Source: Xylocopa sonorina
Lineage: Eukaryota; Arthropoda; Insecta; Hymenoptera; Apidae
NCBI RefSeq assembly: GCF_050948175.1
Contig: NC_135194.1
Coordinates: 10,160,033-10,224,032, forward strand
DNA length: 64,000 nucleotides
Reading direction: 5' to 3'
Under the pieces are notes generated by a model. The model worked only from the letters and a program-made list of their open reading frames with translations. It did no database searches and had not been told where the DNA came from. The first letter of the stretch is position 1, and each line of letters opens with the position of its first letter. Shown piece by piece: positions 1 to 12,350 of the stretch. Both the position numbers and the translations under genes were made by a program.

Positions 1-2180
1 GCAGAAAGCAACTGATTCAATAAATGATAGATTAATATTCTTCTGTTCTCTCACGCAATCATAATTAATATACCACCCTTAAGTGCTTTTTTATTTCTCA
101 AATCACATCTCCACTCTGCATCAATTTTTTCAACCACTCATTTCAGTTTTAACCACGCAACAAATTACACCGCACAACTGCATCAATTCGGGCGTTGATC
201 ATTAAACCGGAATTTTTAAACACGAACCCGCAGTCATCCACCTGTCCAATTCGCGTGCATATGCATCGTTGTTTCACCCCTGCACGGACGGCACGTGCGC
301 GTTCCAGTTTGCTTTGCAGACGCACAGACACGCCGTTCAGATTAGCGCACACCCGTGCAATGAAGTTTTTCCCATCCCCACGATCGTCCCGTGAAACTTC
401 CTAGGACAATGAGAGCTCGTCGAAGCCCGTTCCACGCAGTTTATGGTCTTCAGCAAAAAATGTATCGAATTCACACTAGCGACAGCCCGATTTTTAACAA
501 GCAAACCGTTCCTTTTCATCGATCACCCGTTTCATCGTCCCATTTCCACGACGACGCGTACGCACGCGATTGATTTTCACTGCACGAAACAGACGCTGTA
601 AACATTTTTATTCAGAACAGAATAGAACAGAGGATATAATTGACTCCTGCTGGTGCTATTGCCATTTTTATATTCTCTATAATAGTATCATCGGTCATTT
701 AACACTCTGATGATTTATTTCGTGCGCATTCGCGTCAGGTTCCATTCTCTCACTGGAAAATTCGAGTGACACCTTTATCGCGTTCCGTAAAAAAAAATTC
801 TGCGCGAGGTGAAAATTTGAATTTCGCTCGAAAGATTAATTTACGCAGAATTATATACGAACATTAATGACTATGCGAGATTCGAACAAAGAGCGTTCAA
901 TTTCTAAAGAATAAATATAATAATATAGAATTTTTTCAACATTTTATTTCGAACGAAAAGGGGAGATAAATCGCGCGTTTAAAAATGTGAGAATGTCAAC
1001 GACTAAAATTAAATGGTTACGCTGGTAACTTCAGCGAACCGCGACGAACTTCCGCGACCATAAATGCGTACAAGAAAAATTGTGTTTAAACTAGCAATTT
1101 TCATATAGATTTCAGATACGTGTTTTTTTTTCCTTTTACCCTTTACGCAGGTGTAAAACTAGCCAACAACTCTCTGCACGGCGGTGTACGCGGTGAGCAA
1201 CTCGAATTTTTGCTTTCATACGCGCGAGCATGTGCGAGACGGATTTACATAGTGAAACTTGTCCGGGTGCGAGCGTATATTTTACTTCGCGGGACGTGCG
1301 AGTGGACGTTGCTCCGCTTCGAGGCAATTCACCTGTTTTTAATATCATTAACTCCCTATGGCAGACGCGGAATTAGGCTTTTTATGGATCGACCGCACAA
1401 TGCGAGCGTACGAAGTATCGAGTCGGATTATACTTGTAGATTCGTATGGACGAACGTCGAGGAAAGGCCAACGGTGAACTGCTGGAAGAAAATCGAGAAG
1501 CAACAGCGGTGGTAATTTATGAGCATCGTACAATGGGTATCGATTTATGTTCGAGCGTAACCGTAGGTGCTATCATTTTTCGGTCGAAATTTCGATAAAA
1601 CATGATTTAGTAGTCACCATAGATCCTGGAAATATTCAGTCAGCGAGCGCTCTCTCTCTGCTGCAATATTCGTACGATGGTAATGACGCTGTTACATTGA
1701 TAGGCGGATCGTGATTAATCGAGCGTGTACTATTTCATTTTTATATTCTCAGCGAGAGAAATAACTTTTCGGGTCGCGATGCATACTGAAATCGCGGAAG
1801 CCTGCCGCGTGAAACACGTTTCTATTCAATTGAAACGTTATGTCCGATGCGAGCAAACATTTTTAAATCGAATATTGCTGCAAATATACAACGAGAAAAA
1901 TTCTATATCGCTTTATCGAAAAATTTCAGGCGGCTTAATTATTCGATGCATTTCAGATTTTTTAGATATTTAAATAAAATTCGAACACCCTCCATAGACA
2001 CGTCGAACAGTGAAAAAGTACACGAATATATTAAAATAAAAATAAAATATCTCAGAACCACTTTCGAATCATCTATACACACACGAACCATACAACTACT
2101 CTATTAAATTTATTGCCCGTACTTAAATATCCAATTTTCCGAAATTTACATTTAAAATACGTGCCTGCATTTACATACGT
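1..2180. other. non-coding stretch, no gene seen
   Basis: Moderately AT-rich sequence with scattered short open frames on both strands. The longest, 131 codons at 1120-1515 plus, is Arg-rich and overlapped by antisense frames, as unselected DNA often is. I see no domain, splice pattern, RNA gene or repeat here. Confidence 0.6.
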
Positions 2181-2850
2181 ACCTCTATAATCCAGAATGT
2201 ATCCATCCGATCGGTAATCTCGAATCGACATTTAAATCCAATGAGGAATTCCACGTGAAGCCAATTTGCCACGGGAGATACAAACGAGAACAGAAAAGTG
2301 GATCAAGGAAAGGAAAGGGGTGGAACGGGAGGGGTAGAAGCTGAACGAGCTCGTCGAACGGACGGAAGCTCGATGTCTCGCGAGGCGAAATCGCTACGGG
2401 TATACATCGGCTCCATCCGAGGCGGTCCTCTCGCGAGTGGAATCCGTTTCCTTGGCATGTGCTAACGCGAGCTTTTAGCCGACACACATCGAACGATATC
2501 GGCATACTGGGTGCCGTTGGCGCGGCTACAATCGCGAGAGTACCTCGGTTTCGTGACCGAGAGCCAGCTGAATTCCAAGTAGAATTCAATGACAGACATT
2601 ACGTTTGCAGTGTCCGAATTGCGACCGCCTCGCGAGGTCGAGCATTTTTTTTTATTTGCGTAGGTCTCTCGCGTGAGCTAATCCAGCAAAATATTCGCGA
2701 GCGATCCTCCAAATCCTCGAGGGTGCCATCCCCCGTTCGATGTTCCGCGAGGCATCGACACTGTACCCTTTTACGGGCGCAGCTGGCTGATTTTCTACCT
2801 TTTCGCGACTTATCGAACGAAATGGCCAAAGGAATGGAATAGTAGGGTCC
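2181..2850. other. GC-rich island with mirrored open frames
   Basis: GC-richer block with overlapping frames on both strands (134 codons minus, 127 codons plus). Their composition is dominated by Arg, Ser and Pro. That pattern follows from frequent TCG/CGA triplets and is not evidence of a protein. A run of nine T lies at 2645-2653. It could be a regulatory or untranslated segment, but nothing shows this directly. Confidence 0.45.
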
Positions 2851-4100
2851 TAGAAAGGTTTTTATCTTCTCTCCAGGCGGATTCTACACATAAGACGCGT
2901 TGGAATATTGTAGGTCATAGAAAAGTGCCTCTTTTATGGATACTTAAAATCAGCAATTCGCGAGTATTGTAATAATAATACATGGTCAAATTTTTAAACT
3001 AAAGTTAATTTTGCTATGTATAATAATTATTTGTTTAAAAAGTATGAGAGACATATCGTCAAAACTATAATACACGAAGCAACTATTTCTCTAGTTTTTT
3101 TCTAGTCGAACCAGAACACATGAAAGTATGAAATATTCTAAAATCTCTCACGATAGCTCTAAGCTTTGCCCACGATTAGATTTTTCTAAATGCCGCGATA
3201 GGTCGCCTTCCAACCCCAAATTCCCACCCCGCTGTCGTTCACCCGCGCGTTTAACTTCGCTGCCTGGTGCATTCGGTCTCGTCACGTGTTCGGAACTATC
3301 GGTGAAATTTGAAATTCCATGGGCACGCGGATCGCCAGCTCTTCCGTCGTATCCTTTCGACCGCCACCCGTTGATCGTTCCCGTGTTTGTTCTAATTCCG
3401 TGCCATCTGCTCCGCCCGTCCGCGCGCCACTCGTCGAATTTCCCGATTACGCCTGGAACCGCTCCGCTCCGAGCAAATTCGAATATCGCCCGTCAGGTAT
3501 ATTCCTGATCTACCTGTACAAATATCCTGACTCGGGAATTCAAATAAACCTCGTGTTTTCGCGCTCGAAAAAAACCAGGAAGTTACGCGAAACCTGAGGC
3601 TCGACGAGATTTGAAATAAACGCTGTCAGAAATCTTACGCATCGCGAGCTTCTCGTTCAATCTCGCAGATAGCAACTCGATGAGATACTCCAGAAAGCGG
3701 AATTTAACCGAGTCTTTGTTAAACGCGACGATCGTTGAGCTATTCGTTGCTCTGCGAGCCAGCTGTTAAGCCTGACGAGTAAATATCGCGCTGAGTGAAA
3801 GGGTGAAGTTAAAAATCGCGATCGTACGACCCAATCGATATTTATATCGCGATCTGTATCACGATCTAAAAGATCACGGTTCAATAAAATAACTGATCGC
3901 TACGATATCGCGTGGATACCAACGCTGCACGACTTTCATTTCATGGTACCTCTTGCTCGAACCGCTTAGCGACATCGAACGCGATCGATCGAAACTGGCT
4001 GGTCCGATCGAGATCGCGCGGGTGACATTTTCCATCCAGCCGTCGTTGATTGGCCCGCTTTCGTGTTTACAATCTCTGCCGGGCAAATTAAACTCATCGA
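2851..4100. other. non-coding stretch, AT-rich then GC-richer
   Basis: 2930-3130 is AT-rich. 3180-3500 is GC-richer and carries a 126-codon open frame that is Arg/Pro/Ser-rich and unrecognised. No RNA gene or repeat was seen. Confidence 0.55.
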
Positions 4101-4118
4101 CGGCCGTTATTAGATTAT

Positions 4119-4139
4119 CGCGACGGCATTACCGTCGCG
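4119..4139. repeat. perfect 8-bp inverted repeat (short hairpin)
   Basis: The left arm CGCGACGG (4119-4126) is exactly complementary to CCGTCGCG (4132-4139), with a five-base spacer. It could form a small stem-loop in DNA or RNA, or be a dyad binding site. It sits in a segment rich in ATTA-type motifs. Confidence 0.6.
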
Positions 4140-4445
4140 GCCGCTCCACCGCGATCCATTAATCGCTTTTAACGAGTCAATTAAGGGTGCGGAGTGTCGG
4201 GGCCTGATTGACTTTTATCGATTCGGGATTAAGTGGCTTAACGACTCCGCCGGAAATTCGGCCGTAACGAAATCGCAGAAGTTTGCATTGCACTCGACGG
4301 GACTCGAATGCCCAATTTGCAATCCGCCGTCCTGCCACGCCATTGTTGCGCGTGCACTTCCGAATTCGTCAATAACGGCGAACAAAACTCGGCTTCCGTG
4401 CGCCGCGTGCCGTTGAAAAGACGGCCAGAAGCGGGCAAGGAAAAA
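4140..4445. promoter_or_regulatory. candidate non-coding regulatory segment with homeodomain-like cores
   Basis: Right of the hairpin the sequence has several ATTA/TAAT cores, including ATTAATCG near 4158 and TCAATTAAG near 4177, then ATCGATTCGGGATTAAG near 4218. Clusters like this are typical of insect enhancers bound by homeodomain factors. Function is inferred from motif density only; conservation in related species would be the test. Confidence 0.2.
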
Positions 4446-5110
4446 ATAACAGAGGAAATATATGTGCCGTGATAAGAGATCGCATATCGACGGTCTTTAT
4501 TCTTCGTTCGTTCGTTTCGTTCGAATCGGTTGGGTTTCGTTTCGCTTCGAGCGTTCTCTGTCTCTGTAACTTAATATTTACATTTTGTAGATCAGTCTTT
4601 TTTTTTCTAAATGAAAGCAGATTAATTGTTTGATAAAACTGTTTTGTAGAGATTATACGATAAGTACCTTTGATCGTCAGTGTAAAGATTCAATTTGTTC
4701 GGTGTAATGCTCTAACGAAAATGATGTAATTAATTTCGCCCTCGCTTTGATAAATTTGCGAACAAAGTTCTTAACCGTAAGACAATTACATACAACGGCG
4801 TATCGATTTAACAGGATGTAATCATTCTTGGAAACGAAGAGACGAACTTCCTAATACATACAAAAAGTTCACGCTCGCAAGTCGACGTCTGCACTTCGTT
4901 AAGTGCAAAACTTCCGAACGAGGAAATTACATTAAGCTTAAGCTGCTAAAGTTTGGGAATAGCCTCCTCCAAACTTGGGAATAAAACAATTTAATTATGA
5001 GTCGAAACGTGACCCAGAGCGAAGCCACAATTTTCGAAAGAAAATTTCCAAAAGTTCCGCCAAAAATTCGTTCTCAGCGATGTATCAATCGAAAAATGAA
5101 AAAACTAGCA
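4446..5110. other. non-coding stretch with an imperfect TTCG run
   Basis: About 4503-4525 is an imperfect TTCG/CGTT microsatellite. The remainder is AT-rich and unremarkable. No gene is seen. Confidence 0.5.
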
Positions 5111-5141
5111 ACGCTAGGATGGCGAAATATGTATCAATGTT

Positions 5142-5408
5142 TTGATATCAAGGACCCCATTATGTGATATCGCATGTTTTAACCACGGTAGAATTCATTG
5201 GAGCCGCACGATGATACTCAGTTATAAACGGCCAACACTATGTGGGATTATGCGACATTTAATCTCGACTGGTGCACCCATCGTGACTCATAGTCGCAGC
5301 CCACAGCATTCCATAGAGAACCTTCATATTTCGAACGAGGCGCCAGATATCTCGAAAGAATATTCATACGCATATCATCCTCAATATTCTTGCCAGTCTA
5401 CAATCTAA
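5142..5408 (+). CDS. unrecognised short open frame, doubtful
   Basis: This is an 88-codon frame led by TTG; the first ATG is at codon 23. Composition is fairly balanced, with His, Tyr, Asp and Glu present and Arg not dominant, unlike the CpG-driven frames elsewhere. No domain or motif is recognisable. It ends about 200 bases before a TATA/CCAAT-like element at 5600-5635. One possibility is a fragment of an old mobile element, but no diagnostic residues are present. The length is well within chance expectation for this window. Confidence 0.07.
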   Translation: MISRTPLCDIACFNHGRIHWSRTMILSYKRPTLCGIMRHLISTGAPIVTHSRSPQHSIENLHISNEAPDISKEYSYAYHPQYSCQSTI

Positions 5409-5599
5409 AAAACTAATTAAAAAACTGACTCTTGTCTATTGTATTTGTTTCACTAGTGGATACTCTATTTTTCCACTGTTAGTATACAATATTCCGCGAA
5501 CAGTAAAACAGAGAACGCGATGGCACCCAAGCATGGGATCCAAGTATGAAGGGTAGTAAAGGCAAGCGTACTCGAACCCTCTGGACTGACCGCCCACTG

Positions 5600-5635
5600 A
5601 TTGGTCGATACTTACTTCGCAAAGCCGTATAAAAG
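5600..5635 (+). promoter_or_regulatory. candidate core promoter: inverted CCAAT box plus TATAAAAG
   Basis: ATTGG (inverted CCAAT) at 5600-5604 is followed by a strong TATA match, TATAAAAG, at 5628-5635. A start would be expected near 5655-5665, but no good Initiator is visible there. AATAAA lies downstream at 5838-5843. A promoter and a poly(A) signal 200 bases apart is the arrangement found in LTRs, so a solo LTR remnant is one reading. No TG...CA ends or target duplications could be defined. Confidence 0.22.
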
Positions 5636-5930
5636 TCGCAGTGTTCACCAGAAAAAATGCAGCACATTCTAACGGCTTCTCGTTTCCCTTAATACTGTAA
5701 CCGGAGTTTTTTGCAATTTTCCTCCGGTCACTTTCGGTCTACTGTGCGCTGCGCCATTTTAAGACCGTAGGTAAGTGTGCCATGGCACACGGGAGTACAA
5801 AAGGAGTACAAACCACTCTTGAAATCAGAAGCAGAATAATAAAAGAGAGAATGTGAAATCTGCGAACTGCTTCGAGACGATGCTGGTTCCAAAAACTTCG
5901 GATTCACCCCTTCTCGATTAGCCATTTAAA

Positions 5931-6950
5931 TCTTACTTGTAGAATTCATGGTGTTGAAAATCCTTTCTTCATTATGTAATCGCATGATTATCTGCAGCTT
6001 CGTATACGAAACTATAATCGTATAATAATTTTACTTCCACGTGTAAATACCATTATCGAAGGTTTTTGCATACCTGTTTCAGTTGCATAATTTAAAGACG
6101 ACGCGACTCTCGTCTCTTTACTTTTGTGTCTTTTCATAATCTGATCATATGCGTTTTGTGTGATATTTCACATTCTGTACGTCAGATTATTAATTTTCTT
6201 TTAATTTGGATAAACGCAACGCGTCACGAGGTCATATTTCGATCCGCAACAGCGCAACCCCCGAATAACCGCATTCCACGCGACCCGTGCAATTACATTC
6301 CTCGCGTTTGTGCATTGTTAATGATACTTCGTGCGGCATTCTCGCTATACCGATACATTTTTCTTCTTACACTGTTCACCTTTTAAAACATAAATTATTC
6401 GTCGTTTAACAAGACTGCCGGATTAATTGATTCGTCTGACTCAATTGCAAAGATTTAATTTACTTGAGTGTACTTCTTATTACAGCGTTGGAATAGTAAC
6501 GAGACGTAATTATTTATTATTTTATTAAGTTGTAAAAGTACTTTTCTTTAAAAGGTATCATTTGAAAAATCTGAAACACTAAGATTGTACAATGCCAAAT
6601 TAAAGATCCAACGATACACAAAAATGTACAATGGCCACTTATTAGACATTGCTGTAGCAAAATCTGACTACGTGAAAGTAACAGATATCTATTAACTTTC
6701 ATCAATTACACAGAAGTGAACCATGCAACGTGTTACCAACGACCATCCGCTTTGCCGCCATTACTAGTGTAGTACACAATCGATACACGTTGGCTGCTTG
6801 GTACACAAACCCATTTGCATCGAGAATCTCGCTGCTGTCACGAGAATCGTTCATGCCACGTAATTAATCCGTCTTAACCGAACGTATTCATCTTTAAACT
6901 GCCTACAAATAGCAACGCAGAACCATCGATCCGCTCCACCACGAAGAATC
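5931..6950. other. AT-rich non-coding stretch
   Basis: No gene, RNA or repeat recognised. Open frames are short and AT-driven. Confidence 0.6.
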
Positions 6951-7680
6951 CAACATTACCCTAGAACCTCGACGATCTACAATTCCGCATGCGTTTTCTC
7001 TCGCGTGCATGCAAACCACGCGTGAAAACAGACGCCACCAGCCGCAGAAGCGAATGCATCGCTCGGGTTTCGCGATCGTAGACGGCTCGTTCCCAAGGAT
7101 TTGCAGCTCTCATCCCCAAGCATCGTCTCGAGGACGTGTTCAAAGTACAATCGCAGATCCACGCGAAACGATCGACGCGCGGGTCGACTTTTAATTCGTC
7201 GCCGGTTCCTGCGGTTCTCTTCCGCGGATTACTCGCCAGGAACTCGCTCAGGGGTTGGAGCAGCGCGAAGGCTCTTTCCCCTTGGCAGACGCCGCGCGAT
7301 CGTTGCCTTAAGATCGTGGCTTGGCGGCGAGGAATACAAATGGATCCGCGGTGGATCGTTCGAAAACTCGATTCACGTATTGTAAGGAAATCAAGTTGTT
7401 GCCTTCGTGGCGGAGGATTCGAGAGGGTGCTTAACCATCCTCGCTCGAGGACGTACACGGATCGAAGCTTGGTTTTCTTGGACGCTTCGCGATGTACCAA
7501 TGGGGTGCGAGACTTTCGTGGATCGGTCGTGGTGATCGTAATTTATTCATGGCAGCGGGTTATAATTATCAATTATCATTGTTGCCGCGAGTTTGCCGTT
7601 TAATATCGGCGAGGGGAAGCTGCTTCCGTGAAATTTCCATGCAAATTTATTTACTCATTGACTGGAGAGCGTGAGCGACT
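6951..7680. other. GC-rich island with mirrored open frames
   Basis: A 179-codon minus frame (6961-7500) overlaps a 155-codon plus frame (7136-7603). Both are Arg/Ser-rich and neither resembles a known domain. Mutual overlap over most of their length argues that at most one, and probably neither, is coding. Confidence 0.45.
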
Positions 7681-9990
7681 CAATTTCGACGGGAATAAGA
7701 ATTGCTTCGACCAGGATGCTTCAGGTTACGTTTTATAATTTACGTAGAGGGAACAGTCTGAAATTTAGTAAATGTTTACTCTATTAATTGAAATGAGTGT
7801 TCCACTCATCGTGGTACAGTCTAATAATACATCGAAAATTTTGACGGAAAACGATGTTGAAAATCTTTCAGATCCTCGATGTGGAACTGTACAAATAGCT
7901 CGCAAACGAATTAGCCATTGAAACTACAATCTCGTACTTAGAAAATTAAATTTTTACGTTTTCAAAAAGGTTCGTGCGTTTTGATAAAAAAAAAAAGAAA
8001 GTGGCACAGGGATGAGAATTGAATAGGGTACACGTTGGAGCGTAGAAAAACGTTGTTTTAGCGAGCACGTACGAAATCGTATCCGTACACGCGTGTAACA
8101 GTAACAAGTTCATTAGACGACCCAAACGAGCACGTCGGTCATATGAGTTTATACGGATATACAGGCGAGGGGAGATGGCCGCACGTGCAAAATTTAATTA
8201 TGAACCCCAGCCACTCGTGTCGAGTCGCACTTTCCGCCATCGATACTTCGAACGGGTTGAAATTTTGATTAATAAACGTCCGATGGCGCGTAAACTTAAT
8301 CGACGGCTCGATTCTGCCGCGTCGTTCATCCGCTGTATTCCTTTTTTTTTTTTTAATGGCCTTGGATTCTGGCGACAATAATGTAATCAGTGGCACGTGA
8401 TCGATCTTTTTCGTTCTTCACACGAACCGTTAGAATGAAAGGGTCGAATGATTTAATTATCGAACAGGATTTTTAAGAAGAGACGTATCGATATTCATTT
8501 TCCAAGTGACTCTTCAATCTACATGACTGCGTATATGTATTCCGAGTGTTTCCCTTTTAACTCGAGAAATTAACATCGATTCATTTTACTCGAGTTTAAT
8601 TTACACGAAGTGTTTGTCAATCGACGTTGCGCAGTATTCAATTAATGAAAAATAGAAATTTGCTGAATGTTCTGTAGCCGCAGCGGGTTTCCTGTTTTTC
8701 ACATTTTTCCATGGCACGTTAAATGGAAAGGCGAGGCTGGTAAAATACCCTCGACAACCCGCATTTCGATACTGCTGCAGCCACTTTTCGCGGGATGAAG
8801 CGCGCCGTTCTTTACGTCCCTTTGACAAGCATCCCGGCTCTCGAGCCATCGATAAATTCGAATAACCGTGGAAACATGGAAATTCGCGGATCGGCCATAT
8901 GTTTATCCGTCTATCCATTATTTCGAGTACGCGCTCCCCGTTAGATCGGAACTAAGAGCAGAAATGAAAGTTTTTATTAAGAAATATGTACATCACCCGC
9001 GTTGCACGGATACACGGACGATACTCGGCTGCGATGCATGGAATATGAGGAACGTCCATTTCATATGTTTCAAATAAACTCGCTTTCATTTCTGAACAAC
9101 AAATCTTTATTTGAATCGAAGCGTAGTCGTCTACCAACTGCAATGTATAAATATTCTTCAAGATATCCGAGAGAATATGCTCGATATCGAAAAAACTAGA
9201 GTGGATTAAAATGAAAATTCTCGAAATATACATCTGATATTTTTATCGTTGCATTCAGTCACAACGTTGTTATATCAGAGTGGAGTAAAAACACGACTTT
9301 GTGTCTATCACAATCGAAACGCAGACCAAAGGTTTAGAGTTTTTCTTTCGATAGAAACCCTGTAGCACAATTCCACCAATTAGCACATTGCTCAGCCATT
9401 ATCTCGATTTCCCGGAACACTTCTAAACAGAAATTAAATATTTTCCACAGTCCATGAAATCGAGATTTACTCGCTCAACCCCGTTTACGTTAACCAATCC
9501 AGGGAAAAGTTAGTCCGTGTGTACGGCGTTCAACGAAAAGTTCCAACCCCTCTGCACGCGTCTAAACAACGCTCAGCAACACGTAGAAGCGTCGTATAAT
9601 TTCACGTACTTAGTTGCACCGCGGCTTTCATTCACCGTGTTTCCGTATATATTTCAATTTCCCGCGAACCTCGTTTCGCACGTGATAATACTGAGATGCA
9701 ACGAGATAAAAATTACATTGAAATAATAATAACTACTGTAACAAGTAGAGAACAAGAATTTTTCTTATGCAAAGCCATGTTTAAACAAGCTGCGTATACT
9801 TTCTTTCTGAAGATCTTTTCATAAGATAAGACTTGGTTTTTTAGATCTTTTTCTGCGAGCAAATATCTAAATTCAGTCTAAATTCAACTTAACCCAGTCT
9901 AACTTGAATTCAGGCTGCTATGCGTGAACGTATTTTGTTTAGCGAGAGTTCAATTTTGCAACGTTGTAGAATAAATGAATTTTTATGAGA
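7681..9990. other. non-coding stretch with homopolymer runs
   Basis: Eleven A at 7986-7996 and thirteen T at 8342-8354. No recognisable gene or structured RNA. Confidence 0.6.
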
Positions 9991-10560
9991 AAATTGTTAT
10001 CCGCTCGGCTGGAAGGTAACGGGAAGAGACTTGGCCCTCGAGTTCGGGTTTCAAGCGAAATTGTTTTGATACCATTAGCCCCGTGTACGTTGCTTCGCGG
10101 AAGCTCTTGTTCTTAATTTCACGAGAGACGGATGGTCGAGGCATCGGCGGTTGAAAATTTCCGAACCGCGGTTCCTTTGTCCCGACCCAGATTTCCCAGC
10201 GGGCGTTTCACGCGGATAAAGTAGTTGGCATTCTTTCGCGCACCGGAGCTCACTTTTCGCGGGGATTCCCCAAATAATTGCGCACTGCGAAAATATGCGG
10301 ACGGCCAGGCGGGTTCTGATAGCGCGTTGCTCTCCGGACGGTTTAACAGCTAATTAATTACAACCGGATTCTGGCCGGGCAAACAGTTTGCGTTTAAATC
10401 TCAACCAGCCACCCAGCTTTTTAACCTTTCGAGATTAATAGTCCTCTGCGCTGTCGCTGCATAATTTCGTTTGCGCTCGGAACGTCGCGCTCGTCCGCTT
10501 CAAACGTACGAAGAAACGATGGGATTAAAGTCGCAAATTTATCACGCGTTCAAACTCCAA
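9991..10560. promoter_or_regulatory. GC-richer segment with homeodomain-like and palindromic motifs
   Basis: Contains AGCTAATTAATTAC near 10348-10361 and a 13-base odd palindrome, GCAAACAGTTTGC, at 10379-10391. These lie within a stretch of mixed composition unlike the AT-rich DNA to its right. It could be a conserved regulatory element, but this is inferred from motif content alone. Confidence 0.15.
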
Positions 10561-11590
10561 AGCGTTTATTACGAGCCTCAAATAATTGACAAATTTTAAA
10601 GCACTTAATTTTCAATTTACATGTCGTTTAATTAGTAACATCTAAAAATTTGAGGGGGAGGATGGAAAACAGTTGTTACTGTACATTTAAAGTGTAATTA
10701 ATGTTATTTAACGACGAACGAATTGACAAACTAAATAATTATTCGAATATTGGTGGCAGTAATATTGAAAGCGAGCTGGTGGAACTGCAAAGAGGGGAAT
10801 GTTGGGGTGTGTAAGTATTGCACGCAAAGTGCAACACTCGAACTGGATCCTGAATTAACTTGGAAATTAACGCGTCGCAAATTGCAACAGAGAGCATCGA
10901 AATTGTGTCAGAGATTGGCTTTCAGCGTGGAATCCGTTTAAATCTCACGTGCAAAGCTCTCATCAATGCTTATCGGCTTGCGGTCCGACACTGGGTTACT
11001 TACGGCCACGACCTCGGACACGTAAAGAGCGTAAGCTGTCTTGCCATTAGGGCCACGCTGCGTCGCAACGATATCATCCAGGAATTTTGCACATAATTAT
11101 GCAACTTTGGATAAGGAGTGAGGAGTTTCAACGACCACTTTCGACGCAGACGCGTCTCCACCACATCATCGTGTGTTAATCGTTCATTTTTCCCAAATCA
11201 AACGTTTCTCTTATGCAACGATCAACTTGGAAATGGACATCTCACGAATATCGTTTGAAACAGTAGCTTTTGTTTAATTTTATTTAATGAGCAAACATTG
11301 ATTTCATTTCCTCGCGAGCATCCCTCGATTACAATACTGACAAACATGATCAGATCGCAAATGACAAATCAGAATTACAAAGTTCCAAAGTTCATCGCAC
11401 GTGACGACGATTTAATTTCGATAGTCCCTTTCTGAACGACGTGCGCATCGAACAGTGTCTCAAATAAAATCTCAAGAAGCGATGAAAACAAAAGAAAGAA
11501 CCGAGCAAACTCGAAGTTCCTCATCGCACTCAGACAACGGCGACATATATTTTCAAGACGAGAGGGAGGAAAGTTTATCCAATTAACTCT
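10561..11590. other. AT-rich non-coding stretch
   Basis: Only short overlapping frames (63 and 78 codons). Nothing recognised. Confidence 0.6.
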
Positions 11591-12350
11591 GGCGGCATTA
11601 TCGGGCGCGCTGAAAGCCGCGTAGCTGAAAGTGGTGGCGACGACAGAAGGGACGTTCGCGATGGACCCGTCCCACGTAAAGGCGCGATAAGAATTCCCAC
11701 CGCGACTGAGGGGGTTGGCTGTGAGTGTACATTCGGCAAGTTACGCTGCGAGATTCGAACCTTATTATTCGCCGGATAAAAAGGCTGACGGGCGAGAAAT
11801 AGAATTGCAAAGGTGGCTCCCTCCGCCCCCTGGCTCGTACGTAACGTAGCCGGCAGCTTTTTTCACGGTTTACAGGCAGCGCCGGTTCTCTAAATGCGAC
11901 TGCTTTATGCGAGAACGGGCGGGGGCCATTTTGTCCCGTCCCAGCAGCCCTTATCTCCTTTTCCTTGAGCCGCAGAAACCGCGTCCTTTCGCCGTTCGTT
12001 TCGCCCTTGCGCGCCGCCGTTGTCGATGGGTACCGTTCCGCTTTAATCCTCCCTGCACTCGCCAGACCCTTTTTGTTCCCGCCCTCCTGCCTGTTCTCGA
12101 TCAAAGGCTGACTTCTTCCTCGAAAGGTAACAATCACCGACCTATTCCTGCACCGAGAGCGACGTTTAGCGACCCTCCGAATCGGGCACGGCGAATCAGT
12201 TTCGCGTGTGTGCTACGCGAGAAATTGTAGGGTCGCCAGTGCTTGCCAAGTAATTAGAAGCCAGCGGTGATCGGAAACGACACCGGTCTTTTTCTGTTCG
12301 AGATTTCGGTTGTGGATTTAGTTCCTTCGGAAAGAAACGTTTTACAGTGC
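11591..12350. other. GC-rich island with mirrored open frames
   Basis: A 179-codon minus frame (11598-12137) overlaps a 107-codon plus frame (11907-12230). Both are Arg/Pro/Ser-rich and lack any recognisable domain. Probably non-coding. Confidence 0.45.

Noticed and set aside
11740..11765. GATTCGAACC, reverse-strand tRNA T-loop-like string
   Set aside because: Stem bases do not pair and no cloverleaf can be drawn.
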